Positions 35,186 through 43,922 of a stretch of DNA of 64,000 nucleotides are shown one piece after another. How positions within the stretch are numbered: the stretch's first letter is position 1; each line of letters opens with the position of its first letter. Where the stretch lies: assembly GCA_902779085.1 (NCBI GenBank), contig CACYZY010000014.1, forward strand, positions 35,433 to 99,432. Reading direction: 5' to 3'. The DNA comes from an uncultured Bacteroidales bacterium. Lineage in GTDB: Bacteria; Bacteroidota; Bacteroidia; Bacteroidales; Bacteroidaceae. The notes beneath the pieces were generated by a model that saw only the letters and a program-made list of their open reading frames with translations, was not told the origin of the DNA and searched no databases. The translations under genes and the position numbers were made by a program.

Positions 35186-35389
35186 TTATTCTTTCACGCC
35201 CAATCTTGACGGTTTTCGTGCATTTCTATCTTGTGACTCCACGCAGTCAATGCCTCGTCTTATCATCTCTTTGTTGCCACTAATGTGAAAATGTGGAAAC
35301 TTGCCTGCTTTGGTAAAAAATATCTTTATACCCAAGAGAAAAACGCAAATGCAAACCACAGCTAAAGTAATGAGCAACGTATATAGCAT
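35186..35389 (-). CDS. Small conserved membrane protein (67 aa)
   Basis: One N-terminal transmembrane helix (about residues 2-22) is followed by a short soluble tail with FFTKAGKFPHFHISGNKEM and IDCVESQDRNA. As I recall, this pattern recurs in Bacteroidales as a short uncharacterised protein. It starts right behind a promoter in repeat copy C and precedes the OmpH-like gene, so the two are probably one transcript. Function unknown. Confidence 0.72.
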   Translation of the reverse strand: MLYTLLITLAVVCICVFLLGIKIFFTKAGKFPHFHISGNKEMIRRGIDCVESQDRNARKPSRLGVKE

Positions 35390-35426
35390 AAATCAAAATA
35401 AATACCTATATTTGCAAAAAATCGGT

Positions 35427-35459
35427 GCAAAAATAGTGCAAATCAAACACAACGCCAAA
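35427..35459 (-). promoter_or_regulatory. Sigma-ABfr promoter of the small membrane protein/OmpH operon, inside repeat copy C
   Basis: Minus strand TTTG (35456-35459), 20 bases, TATTTTTGC (35427-35435), about 38 bases before the ATG at 35389. Confidence 0.6.
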
Positions 35460-35490
35460 TTTTACATGGACTTTGTTGAGATGCAGTCTT
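35433..35490. repeat. Imperfect palindromic intergenic repeat, copy C
   Basis: ATAGTGCAAATCAAACACAA ... CTTTGTTGAGATGCAGTCTT. Clearly related to copies A and B at 24.6-24.75 kb, with the same outer GTGCAAA and TGCAG marks and the same promoter placement in the left arm. Confidence 0.7.
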
Positions 35491-35526
35491 TTTTTGCAGC
35501 CCCAAAGATACAATTTAATATTGAAT

Positions 35527-36987
35527 ATGGAAAAAAAAGAGCTAAAACCTGCTGGAGTTTTCAGATTTTTTGAGGAAATTTGTCAGATTCCAAGACCCTC
35601 GAAGCACGAGGAGAAGATTATTGCCTACCTGCAAGAATTTGGTAAGAAGTACAATTTAAAGACCACCACCGATGTCTGTGGCAATGTTTTGCTAGAGAAG
35701 CCAGCCACCCCAGGAATGGAAGATAGAAAAACAGTGGTGCTGCAAGCCCATATGGATATGGTGCCTGACAAACGCAAAGATGTGGAGCATGATTTCCTAA
35801 AAGACCCCATTGAAACATGGATTGACGGTGAGTGGTTGAAAGCCAAAGGCACTACTCTAGGTGCTGACAATGGCATTGGTGTTGCTACAGGATTGGCTGT
35901 ATTGGCCGATGACAGCATAAAGCATGGACCCATTGAGTGCCTTTTTACTCGTGATGAAGAGACTGGTCTTACTGGCGCCTTTGAAATACAGGACGGTTTC
36001 ATGCATGGTGATATTCTGCTCAACCTCGACTCGGAAGATGAAGGAGAGATATTCATTGGTTGTGCAGGTGGTGTTGATTCTGTAGGTACTTTTACCTATC
36101 AAGATGTTGAGGTTCCGTCTAATTACTATGCTTGCCGCATCGAAGTGAAAGGCTTACAGGGAGGTCATTCAGGCGATGACATTATCCGTGGGCGTGCAAA
36201 TGCCAACAAAGTACTTAATCGTTTCCTCGTGCAGGCAGCTAAACAATATCACCTCTATTTGTGTGAGATAGGCGGAGGTAGTCTGCACAATGCTATCCCT
36301 GCTGTGGCACAAGCTGTGGTAGCCTTACCTGAAGCCGACAAGCATAACTTACGTGCACTGCTCAACGTATTTGCTGCTGCCGTTCAGGCCGAATATTACG
36401 TTACAGACCCTGGATTGCAGATTGTGATGGAGAGTGTGGCAACGCCTAAGGTTGCTATAGATTGCGACACGGCTAAGCGTCTGTGCCAAACGTTGTATGC
36501 TATGCCCCATGGCGTGTTTTGCATGAGTCAGGATGTACCCGGATTGGTTGAAACCAGCACCAACCTTGCCACCATCAAGATGAACCCTTCCGAACACCAT
36601 ATTATAATAGGTACCAGTCAACGAAGTTCGACAGAGTCATCGAAGGAAGACATTGCTACAATGGTACGCACTGTTTTAGAGATGGGCGGAGCGAAAGTGA
36701 CCCATGGCGATGGCTACCCAGGTTGGAAACCTAACCCACATTCAGAAATCCTGACCATTGCAGTTGAGAGTTATAAGAGTTTGTTTGGTAAGGAACCTAA
36801 AGTAAAGGCCATCCATGCCGGTCTAGAATGTGGTTTGTTCTTGGAGAAATATCCTAATCTCGATATGATTTCGTTTGGTCCTACCCTACGTGGTGTACAT
36901 ACACCAGATGAACGGATGCTGATTCCTACTGTTGATCTTTTCTGGAGGCATTTGTTGGACATTCTGAAGAACGTGCCAACTAAATGA
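35527..36987 (+). CDS. pepD: Aminoacyl-histidine dipeptidase (M20 family, PepD)
   Basis: Hydrolyses Xaa-His and other dipeptides (cytosol non-specific dipeptidase). 486 residues from the ATG at 35527 (MEKKELKPAGVFRFFEEICQ); the upstream reading lies in repeat copy C. Zinc-site motifs: VLQAHMDMVPD near 81, TLGADNGIGVA near 117, FTRDEETGLTGA near 150, LNLDSEDEGEIF near 172, and HAGLECGLF near 440. Its TGA overlaps the ATG of the next gene. Confidence 0.95.
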   Translation: MEKKELKPAGVFRFFEEICQIPRPSKHEEKIIAYLQEFGKKYNLKTTTDVCGNVLLEKPATPGMEDRKTVVLQAHMDMVPDKRKDVEHDFLKDPIETWIDGEWLKAKGTTLGADNGIGVATGLAVLADDSIKHGPIECLFTRDEETGLTGAFEIQDGFMHGDILLNLDSEDEGEIFIGCAGGVDSVGTFTYQDVEVPSNYYACRIEVKGLQGGHSGDDIIRGRANANKVLNRFLVQAAKQYHLYLCEIGGGSLHNAIPAVAQAVVALPEADKHNLRALLNVFAAAVQAEYYVTDPGLQIVMESVATPKVAIDCDTAKRLCQTLYAMPHGVFCMSQDVPGLVETSTNLATIKMNPSEHHIIIGTSQRSSTESSKEDIATMVRTVLEMGGAKVTHGDGYPGWKPNPHSEILTIAVESYKSLFGKEPKVKAIHAGLECGLFLEKYPNLDMISFGPTLRGVHTPDERMLIPTVDLFWRHLLDILKNVPTK

Positions 36988-38036
36988 GAAGAGCAAACAT
37001 CCTATTAGTATTATTAGTAGTAGCGTGTAGCTGTCTTGGGCAAGACAGCTACCGCTTTCGTATTGTTAGCTACAACGTAGAGAACCTGTTTGACTACCAA
37101 CACGACTCGCTTAAGAACGATTATGAGTTTTTGCCTGATGCTACACGCCATTGGGACTATCATAAATATCATAAAAAGTTAGATGATCTGGGACGTGTTA
37201 TCATTGCCACAGGAGAGTGGACTCCTCCTGCTTTGGTAGGTCTTTGCGAAGTGGAGAACGAACATTGTCTAACAGACCTAACTGAACACTCTCTATTGAA
37301 AGAGGCAGGTTATCGCTATGCGATGACCAACTCACCAGATCAGCGAGGTATCGATGTAGCTTTACTATATCAACGTGAGGTGTTTAAGCCAATTTGTATC
37401 AAAACCTATCGCGTACCACCATTGACAAAGCAGAAGAATGCAACTCGCGACATTCTTCATGTTACAGGAGAGTTGCCCAACCACTCACTACTTGATGTAT
37501 TTGTATGTCACCTACCCTCACGCTCTGGCGGAGAGAAAGAGTCGGAACCTTATCGCATCTTGGCAGCTGGAGTGTTGATGCAAGCTGTGGATAGTTTGTT
37601 ACAAGATCGCAAAAAAGCACAGGTGGTCATTATGGGCGACTTCAATGACTACTATAACAACCGCTCCGTAGCAGAGGTGGTAGGCGCAAAACCAGTAATT
37701 ACACTTAAAGCCAACAAGCAGGAACTCTATCACTTGCTAGCAGCTAAGGAGAAAGCGCTGAAAGACTATGCCAGTTATCGCTATCGGGGCAAATGGGATT
37801 CACTCGACCACCTTATTGTCAATGGTCGGCTGTTGCGACAAAAAGGTTCGTTCCACATTTTGTCTACTAACGATGCATTCTTAGTAAAAGCTGATGTTTT
37901 CAGCGCCGAATTCCTACTCGAAGAAGATGAACGCTATGGTGGCAAGATGCCCTTCCGCACTTATTCGGGCATGAAATATAAAGGTGGTTTCTCTGATCAC
38001 CTTCCTATCTATGCAGATTTTATTTTGAAATATTAA
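36984..38036 (+). CDS. Secreted endonuclease/exonuclease/phosphatase-family protein
   Basis: 350 residues with an N-terminal signal (MRRANILLVLLVVACSC, possibly a lipobox VACS). The EEP fold motifs are all present: VSYNVENLFD, LCEVEN (metal Glu), CHLPSRSGGE, MGDFNDYY and the final SDHLPIYADF. Substrate could be nucleic acid, phosphoinositide-like or sugar phosphate; the sequence does not say. It overlaps pepD by four bases (ATGA), hence the same mRNA. Confidence 0.88.
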   Translation: MRRANILLVLLVVACSCLGQDSYRFRIVSYNVENLFDYQHDSLKNDYEFLPDATRHWDYHKYHKKLDDLGRVIIATGEWTPPALVGLCEVENEHCLTDLTEHSLLKEAGYRYAMTNSPDQRGIDVALLYQREVFKPICIKTYRVPPLTKQKNATRDILHVTGELPNHSLLDVFVCHLPSRSGGEKESEPYRILAAGVLMQAVDSLLQDRKKAQVVIMGDFNDYYNNRSVAEVVGAKPVITLKANKQELYHLLAAKEKALKDYASYRYRGKWDSLDHLIVNGRLLRQKGSFHILSTNDAFLVKADVFSAEFLLEEDERYGGKMPFRTYSGMKYKGGFSDHLPIYADFILKY

Positions 38037-38171
38037 AGCCTTCCTTCTTTCTCGTGTAGCATACGTAATTGCTAAATTAACTGTAAAAATGCAAGTTTTT
38101 GTGATAAAAGGCGGTAATATCACAAATTATTATTTACTTCGCAAAATGTTTTCACTTAAACCAATTATTTT

Positions 38172-39758
38172 ATGAAGAAGATTGTAAGAGAATTCGGATC
38201 ATTACTACTATTACTAATAATGGTGGCTGCTTGTAGTAAAGACAGTTACGAGCCCAACCCAACCCCGAGCGGAGGAGGTGAAACACCAACACCTTCTGGT
38301 CCTACTATCAGTTCAGAGATACAGTATGCTGACGAATTTGCGCAAGAAGCGTTGAGCACCTATTATCTGTGGAATAAAGTGATTGAAGATGCCATAAACA
38401 ACCAACTCGATCCTGAAACGTGCACAGACCCTGTAGCTACAGTTGAAAAGATACGTTATAAGCAGGGCGGCGGCTATAAATCCAATCAGGACGAAGACCG
38501 CTGGACACAACTCTTTGAAGATATTACACCTTTCCAGGAGTCTGTGGAAGGTGTTTCTACTACTAATGGCATGAACCTGAGTGTGGGCAGTTTCTCAAAC
38601 TCATCACCTCAAAGTTATTTCTTCATCGTGAACTTCGTATATGCAGACAGCCCAGCCGACAAGGCAGGTCTAAAACGCGGCGACATCATCCTATCTTATA
38701 AAGGCAAAGACATTACTGATGCTAATCTTGAAGACGCTTACTATGGTGAAACTGTTGCAGAATATGGATTAGGTTCATGGGAAGAAGACGGCATCCAGAA
38801 ATTAGATAAGAAGGTTACTTTAACCCCTGTAAAGATGTATCTTGATCCTGTTATCTGCAGCAAGACTTTTGATGTAAATGGTAAGAAAGTTGGTTACCTC
38901 ATGTACGATAGCTTTGATCTCGATTCAGCTGAGAAACTCATTAATGTCTGCAAACAGTTCAAGAGCGATGGCGTTAAAGAGCTTATACTTGATCTTCGCT
39001 ACAATGGTGGTGGCTTTGTGTTCACGGAAGAGCTTATGGCTTCAATGTTTGCGCCAGCAACTAATGTTAAAGCAGGTGAAGTTTATATGCAAGAAATCTA
39101 TAACGAAGTGCTTACAGAAGCTTTCACCAAACAATCCGGCAAGAATTTCAATAAAAGCTACCTCTCATTTGTGCATGAGATGGGCGAAGAAGGTAGTAAG
39201 GATTATGTGAAATACAATACTGAAGATGCTAATATTGGCCTGAATAAGATTTACGCCATTGTTGACCGCAACACAGCATCAGCATCAGAATCTTTGTTGG
39301 TAGGTCTGAGCCCATTTATCGATATCGTCACCATTGGCCAGCAATCACACGGCAAGTATTGTACAGGCTATATTTTGGATGTTGATGATATATATGAAAC
39401 CGCTCCATCTGTCATCAGTAAATGGGGTATTTATGTTATGGTGGCTACCTATGCCGATCGCGATAATAAGAACCTGGCTCGTCCTGTTGGTATAATTCCA
39501 AATGTGAAAGCATTTGATCACTTCTATGGAATCGATGATAATGATAGAATCTACGAAACTCATGAGATTGGTGATGAAAATGAAGCTATGTTGAAAGCTG
39601 CCCTTGAAGCAGCCGGCAAGAAATATACAACTATTGCCACTACCCGTTCACTTGACTTAAAGATGCCTCCGTTTGAGCTCAAGATGCTGCACAACAAATA
39701 TAAGTTTGGCAAGCGCATCAAACAACTTCCTACTCGTAAGAGTGAAGCGTTAAGATAA
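38172..39758 (+). CDS. S41-family C-terminal processing peptidase (lipoprotein)
   Basis: 528 residues. Lipoprotein signal with Cys21 in MVAACSKD, then a Pro/Gly/Thr-rich linker (about 27-45). PDZ domain near 150-200 (SPADKAGLKRGDIILSYKG). Protease core with LILDLRYNGGGFV, active-site Ser in TASASE near 367 and Lys in GQQSHGKY near 393. Intact counterpart of the inactive-looking paralogue at 33223. It would act on envelope or external proteins. Followed by a very strong terminator. Confidence 0.93.
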   Translation: MKKIVREFGSLLLLLIMVAACSKDSYEPNPTPSGGGETPTPSGPTISSEIQYADEFAQEALSTYYLWNKVIEDAINNQLDPETCTDPVATVEKIRYKQGGGYKSNQDEDRWTQLFEDITPFQESVEGVSTTNGMNLSVGSFSNSSPQSYFFIVNFVYADSPADKAGLKRGDIILSYKGKDITDANLEDAYYGETVAEYGLGSWEEDGIQKLDKKVTLTPVKMYLDPVICSKTFDVNGKKVGYLMYDSFDLDSAEKLINVCKQFKSDGVKELILDLRYNGGGFVFTEELMASMFAPATNVKAGEVYMQEIYNEVLTEAFTKQSGKNFNKSYLSFVHEMGEEGSKDYVKYNTEDANIGLNKIYAIVDRNTASASESLLVGLSPFIDIVTIGQQSHGKYCTGYILDVDDIYETAPSVISKWGIYVMVATYADRDNKNLARPVGIIPNVKAFDHFYGIDDNDRIYETHEIGDENEAMLKAALEAAGKKYTTIATTRSLDLKMPPFELKMLHNKYKFGKRIKQLPTRKSEALR

Positions 39759-39799
39759 AAAACAGTGATGGCTGCCAAAAAGGCAGCCATCACTGTTTT
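39759..39799. terminator. Strong bidirectional terminator
   Basis: Perfect 18-base arms (AAAACAGTGATGGCTGCC and its complement) around a five-base loop, between convergent genes. Confidence 0.92.
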
Positions 39800-39803
39800 A
39801 TAA

Positions 39804-41186
39804 TTATCCCCGGCTCCTAAATTCAAATGAGTCTTGCACTTTCCCTGTAAGCAAATTGTGAATCTGTATCTGCAACTTACCATCCACAACCTTTCCTTCA
39901 ATTACAGTAGGATATTTCTCTGGTCGCTCACGTCTACTCTCACCACTTCCAGTAAATCCCATCTCAGGACCTCCGCCTACAATCTGAGCCCAACAACGTG
40001 TTTGAGTAGGTGCATCAAAGCGATATTCATGCTGATGAGCAGTTATAACGATCTGGCATCCAGCCTTTTCCAACAAAGGTGTCCATAGTTGGGCACAAGT
40101 ACGTTGCCACATAGCAAAGTCGGTAGTATATTGTGGGTCTTTGTCTGCAGGAACAACATCACCAGGATTATATCTAGGATTAGGCTCATACAATGGGATA
40201 TGACAGAAAGCCACTAAGAATGGAGCACTGGCTATCTCTGGTCTATGCAACACATCATCCAGCCAAGCCACCTGCGCTTCTCGATAAGGGCCACTATTGA
40301 ACAACCCTGCGAACAACGGATTCGTGTCTAACTTATCCTCAGCAGTATCCAACCCTATCAGTGCCACTTCTCCCATCCTAACAGCAAAATTACGTCCTAA
40401 GTCCCAATCACGTGATACACGTTCTTCGGGTTGTCGATACATCCATACCTTTTCCAAATGACGGTTTGCCATACCACGAGAATCATGGTTGCCAGGGCAG
40501 AACAGATATGGTATCTCTGAAGCATAGTCTTTGCGTTCAATCTCTGGTTGGAGAAAAATACGCATCTGTGCCTCGATAGTTTCTTCAACATTCGTTGCAT
40601 CACCATTCCAAATAACGCATTGAGGCGTCAGTGTTGCAATCTTTTCAATAGCCAACCCGAAGGGTTCCCATCGTGCATGCGTATCGTTGATGACACAAAA
40701 GTGTGCAGGTGATCTACTACCGGCTGTAGTGAAATGATATATTCGAGGATCCTCCTCATTGCCAATAATCTTCATATCATAGCCTCCCCCATAGTGGATG
40801 CGGTCAGCACCTATTTTATAATAATAGGTAGTATTGGGTTGCAGGTTAGCCAGTCGGACCTGGATCACACGGTCGCTGATTTCGGTTGTCCTATAACCAC
40901 CACATTTCACCTTTTCCCCATCGCTCAGGTCTGGTTGCTGACCAACTATCACATAGCCATTAGCTAGGTCATTCACGGCAAAGGCCACCCCCATCGATGT
41001 CTCCGCATAGTTCTGCAACATAGGAGCAGAAATAATCAATGGTCCCTCATTAGCAATATATATCTGCTGTCCTTCATTCCCAATAGCTGACTGTTCCACC
41101 TTTGTTTCATCAGCTAACGCATTGTTAGCCCACCCTGCAGCACCAGCCATTAATGCCGTTTTCTTAATAAAATCTCTTCTCTTCAT
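39804..41186 (-). CDS. Tat-exported calcineurin-type metallophosphoesterase
   Basis: 460 residues from the ATG at 41186, which begins MKRRDFIKKTALMAGAAG, a twin-arginine signal with cleavage after NNALA. A purple-acid-phosphatase-type FN3 domain follows (about 60-130, VQVRLANLQPNTTYYYKIG). The metallophosphoesterase core has INDTHARW, WNGDATN, CPGNHDSRG and ITAHQHEYRF, covering both metal sites. It probably hydrolyses phosphomonoesters or diesters in the periplasm. The upstream reading adds ten residues before the Tat motif and is less likely. Confidence 0.9.
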   Translation of the reverse strand: MKRRDFIKKTALMAGAAGWANNALADETKVEQSAIGNEGQQIYIANEGPLIISAPMLQNYAETSMGVAFAVNDLANGYVIVGQQPDLSDGEKVKCGGYRTTEISDRVIQVRLANLQPNTTYYYKIGADRIHYGGGYDMKIIGNEEDPRIYHFTTAGSRSPAHFCVINDTHARWEPFGLAIEKIATLTPQCVIWNGDATNVEETIEAQMRIFLQPEIERKDYASEIPYLFCPGNHDSRGMANRHLEKVWMYRQPEERVSRDWDLGRNFAVRMGEVALIGLDTAEDKLDTNPLFAGLFNSGPYREAQVAWLDDVLHRPEIASAPFLVAFCHIPLYEPNPRYNPGDVVPADKDPQYTTDFAMWQRTCAQLWTPLLEKAGCQIVITAHQHEYRFDAPTQTRCWAQIVGGGPEMGFTGSGESRRERPEKYPTVIEGKVVDGKLQIQIHNLLTGKVQDSFEFRSRG

Positions 41187-41226
41187 AGTATTAGTTTGTT
41201 CTCTTTTAAACTCCAATATTTGTTAT

Positions 41227-41406
41227 GAGTGACAGGGATATCACCTACAACTCGTCGCACTATCTTCTACCACTCGTTGCAATATCTCCTTTCACCCGTT
41301 CCAGTATCTCTCATCACCCGTCGCAATATCTCCTTTACCCCCATAACAGATACTGCGACGACCCATAGCAGGCTTTGCAACGGCCCAAAGCAAACATTAC
41401 AACAAA
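41227..41406. repeat. Array of degenerate 22-bp units that reverses orientation
   Basis: Four contiguous 22-bp units (41249-41270, 41271-41292, 41293-41314, 41315-41336) share the core GTYGCAATATCT, with a weaker fifth before them (41227-41248). After four bases come three more 22-bp units (41341-41362, 41363-41384, 41385-41406) carrying the reverse complement of the core. GTCGCAATATCT at 41320-41331 and AGATACTGCGAC at 41348-41359 can form a hairpin with one mismatch. The array fills the divergent intergenic region between the phosphoesterase and CMD-cupin genes. Confidence 0.75.
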
Positions 41407-41528
41407 TCACAGGAAATATCAATACCCAATAAGCAAAGATAGCGATAAAAAAATAATGTGGCTTCGTTTTGACTCCTTAATTGTACATTTTTGAGTGACA
41501 TAAGGTAAATAATATTGATAAATTCTCT

Positions 41529-41537
41529 TATCTTTGC
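41529..41537 (+). promoter_or_regulatory. -7 element of the CMD-cupin gene
   Basis: TATCTTTGC, 38 bases before the ATG at 41575 (20 before an alternative ATG at 41557). No -33 TTTG at the usual spacing. Confidence 0.45.
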
Positions 41538-41574
41538 AGAAAAACAAAATAGATTTATGTTTTTTATAAACAAG

Positions 41575-42648
41575 ATGAAAACAACAGCCATCACAGCCGC
41601 TATCGCACTGACGATGGGGGCTAATGCACAGAATGTGCTGACACCACGTCAGCAAAGTATCGTAGCTATCTCCTCTTTTATTTCAAAGGGGGATATCAAG
41701 AACTTGGAACTAAGTTTTGACAAAGCTTTTAACGAGGGATTTACTCAGAATGAATTGAAAGAAATTTGCTGCCACCTCTATGCTTATATGGGCTTCCCTA
41801 AGTCTTTAAATGCATTAAGTGCCCTGCAAAGAGTGATAGCTGACCGTCAGCTTAAAGGGCTAGCATGCGAAGAAGGCCGTATACCTACTGCGTTGCCTCA
41901 AGACTACAATGCTTTGAAAGAGGGTACTGAAGTGCAGGCTTCGTTGTTTGGTCCTTATACAAACACATTCTCGCCAACAATCGACTATTACCTTAAAGCA
42001 CATTTATTTGGTGACATTTTTGCCAACGACTTGCTGACTCATAAGGAGCGCGAACTAGTGACCATTAGCGCATTAGCCAGTATAGAGGGTTTGGAGGCAC
42101 AGCTGAGTGCACACATAGTAGGAGCCCAACAAAAGGGTATGAGCAAAAATGAGATGCATTCGTATGTATTAACACTGGCCGAGCTGGGCGACGAAGCAAC
42201 TACTAATAGGGCAATGAAAGCTGTGGCACAACTCTATGGCGAGAGTGTACAGACCATTCAAACGGTAGACTTTTCCATATGGCCTAAGGGTGAACCAAAT
42301 CCATTCGGACAGTATTTCACTGGACAGAGCTACCTCACCATGATGGGAGAAAGCGGGGCCTACAATGTGACCTTCGAACCTGGTTGTCGCAATAACTGGC
42401 ACATCCATCATGGAGCCGTACAGGTATTGATATGCGTATCAGGCCGTGGTTGGTATCAAGAATGGGGTAAACCAGCTGTGCTCATGACACCTGGTACCGT
42501 TATCGCCATCCCAGAGGGAGCGAAACACTGGCATGGGGCTGCCAAAGATTCCTGGTTCCAACATTTAGGCTATGAAACCGATGTGAAGCCTGGTGCCAGC
42601 AACGAATGGCTGGAACCAGTAAGCGACGAGGATTACAACAGACTATAA
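41575..42648 (+). CDS. Secreted double carboxymuconolactone decarboxylase-domain/cupin fusion
   Basis: 357 residues from the ATG at 41575 (MKTTAITAAIALTMGANAQ, Sec signal); the ATG at 41557 is also possible. Two alpha-helical CMD/AhpD-like domains lie at about 20-110 and 130-225, both without the CxxC of AhpD. A cupin domain follows at about 235-340 with metal-ligand residues NWHIHHGAVQVL and GAKHWHG. The reaction is unknown; CMD-cupin fusions occur in Bacteroidetes near carbohydrate genes. The GH43 gene converges on it across a shared terminator. Confidence 0.85.
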   Translation: MKTTAITAAIALTMGANAQNVLTPRQQSIVAISSFISKGDIKNLELSFDKAFNEGFTQNELKEICCHLYAYMGFPKSLNALSALQRVIADRQLKGLACEEGRIPTALPQDYNALKEGTEVQASLFGPYTNTFSPTIDYYLKAHLFGDIFANDLLTHKERELVTISALASIEGLEAQLSAHIVGAQQKGMSKNEMHSYVLTLAELGDEATTNRAMKAVAQLYGESVQTIQTVDFSIWPKGEPNPFGQYFTGQSYLTMMGESGAYNVTFEPGCRNNWHIHHGAVQVLICVSGRGWYQEWGKPAVLMTPGTVIAIPEGAKHWHGAAKDSWFQHLGYETDVKPGASNEWLEPVSDEDYNRL

Positions 42649-42666
42649 TCTTTGCTCTATAACATA

Positions 42667-42693
42667 CAGGGAACTTCGTTAAGAAGTTCCCTG
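42667..42693. terminator. Bidirectional terminator
   Basis: CAGGGAACTTC / GAAGTTCCCTG with a five-base loop, followed by a T-rich tract, between convergent CMD-cupin and GH43 genes. Confidence 0.82.
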
Positions 42694-42701
42694 CTTTGTT
42701 T

Positions 42702-43835
42702 TTATTTCACATTAATCGTCTGTGGCTCTGTAGTAGGGCCATGCACCACCAACTGACCATCTGGTAGGATCTCCATTCGGTCAATAAACATTACACGACC
42801 TTTATTGGTAATAGCATCGGTACGCTGGGTGCGGCCATGATAAACGGTGTAGATGGTACCATCAGGCATAGTAAGCACCATATTATGACCAGTGCAATAT
42901 ACTTCACCTCCCTTGTCGTTGTTACGCTCCAGCACAGGATTATTGGCAGCTTTAGTGAAGGGGCCTAAAGGTGACTTTCCTGTAGCATAGCCCACTGCAT
43001 AGTAAGGGCCACCATAGAAATTGGCGCTATACATCATATAATAGGTGTCGTCATGCTTGAAAATATAGGAGCCCTCGTTCCAACGACGGTTGGCTTCACC
43101 AGCCATCGCGCTACGACTCTCCCACTCCTGTGGACCGTTCAGTTCATAAGGAGGCACGAGCAACTGTACTGGCTCACCTATCGCTCCACTAAAATCGGGT
43201 TTAATCTCTACGCCATATATCCAACTTTCCTCTATCTCCTCATATTTGCCCTCATCTTTCAGTTGCTGAGCCAGTTCGCTTTCTACAGCATGCTTATAGC
43301 AACAACGCGAGTAATAGAGATACACCCTGCCATCATCAGCAAAGTAAAGGTTGGCGTCGATAATGGGATAACCTGGGTCGAATATGGGTTTGTCGGAAAG
43401 TTCTTTAAATGGGCCTGTAGGTTTATCACTTACAGCTACGCCAATGCGGAATATCTCGCCTTCGTTGGTGGGGTTTTCCTTCCAGTTGGAGGAGAAAAGC
43501 ATATAGAACTTACCATCACGCTCATAAACCTCAGGTGCCCAGAAACAGTCGGTAGTCCATCCATTAGGATCTGCTTTATAGCACTGCCCCGCCAAAGACC
43601 AATTGGAGAGGTCATCACTCACATATACCAGGAAACCATCCAAGCCACCTTCAGCAGTGCCATAAGCATAGAATTTACCATCACTAGCATGAAGGATAAA
43701 GGGGTCACCCATTACTACAGGGTTGCCATCTGTGAGTGTCAATGGGTTATTCACAGTGGAGGTGGTTGTCTGAGAGCCGCAAGCCATCAGTATTGATAAA
43801 GCCAGTAGGCAGATAAATCTGTAAAGGAAATTCAT
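42702..43835 (-). CDS. GH43-family glycoside hydrolase (lipoprotein)
   Basis: 377 residues from the ATG at 43835 (MNFLYRFICLLALSILMACG, lipobox Cys19). Five-bladed propeller hydrolase: base Asp in MGDPFILHA near 46, modulating Asp in IIDANLYF near 160, acid Glu in WNEGSYIF near 255. The family cleaves arabinose, xylose or galactose linkages from plant glycans. Exact specificity cannot be read. The longer upstream reading crosses the promoter and is rejected. Confidence 0.9.
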   Translation of the reverse strand: MNFLYRFICLLALSILMACGSQTTTSTVNNPLTLTDGNPVVMGDPFILHASDGKFYAYGTAEGGLDGFLVYVSDDLSNWSLAGQCYKADPNGWTTDCFWAPEVYERDGKFYMLFSSNWKENPTNEGEIFRIGVAVSDKPTGPFKELSDKPIFDPGYPIIDANLYFADDGRVYLYYSRCCYKHAVESELAQQLKDEGKYEEIEESWIYGVEIKPDFSGAIGEPVQLLVPPYELNGPQEWESRSAMAGEANRRWNEGSYIFKHDDTYYMMYSANFYGGPYYAVGYATGKSPLGPFTKAANNPVLERNNDKGGEVYCTGHNMVLTMPDGTIYTVYHGRTQRTDAITNKGRVMFIDRMEILPDGQLVVHGPTTEPQTINVK

Positions 43836-43883
43836 CGTTAAAAGGTTTGATAGTTTGTATTTGCCACAAATGTAGTATTTTAT

Positions 43884-43916
43884 TTTGAGACAAATAGTTT
43901 TTTTCCTTAATTTTGC
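43884..43916 (+). promoter_or_regulatory. Sigma-ABfr promoter of the PepSY gene
   Basis: TTTG (43884-43887), 20 bases, TAATTTTGC (43908-43916). The ATG at 43923 lies only seven bases past the -7 box, implying an almost leaderless mRNA. Confidence 0.6.
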
Positions 43917-43922
43917 ATCATA

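Noticed and set aside
36349-36621. Antisense ORF inside pepD
   Set aside because: Lies wholly within a conserved enzyme gene and shows no family features.
41249-41406. CRISPR array
   Set aside because: The repeat units are contiguous with no unique spacers, are degenerate, and reverse orientation; no cas genes are nearby.
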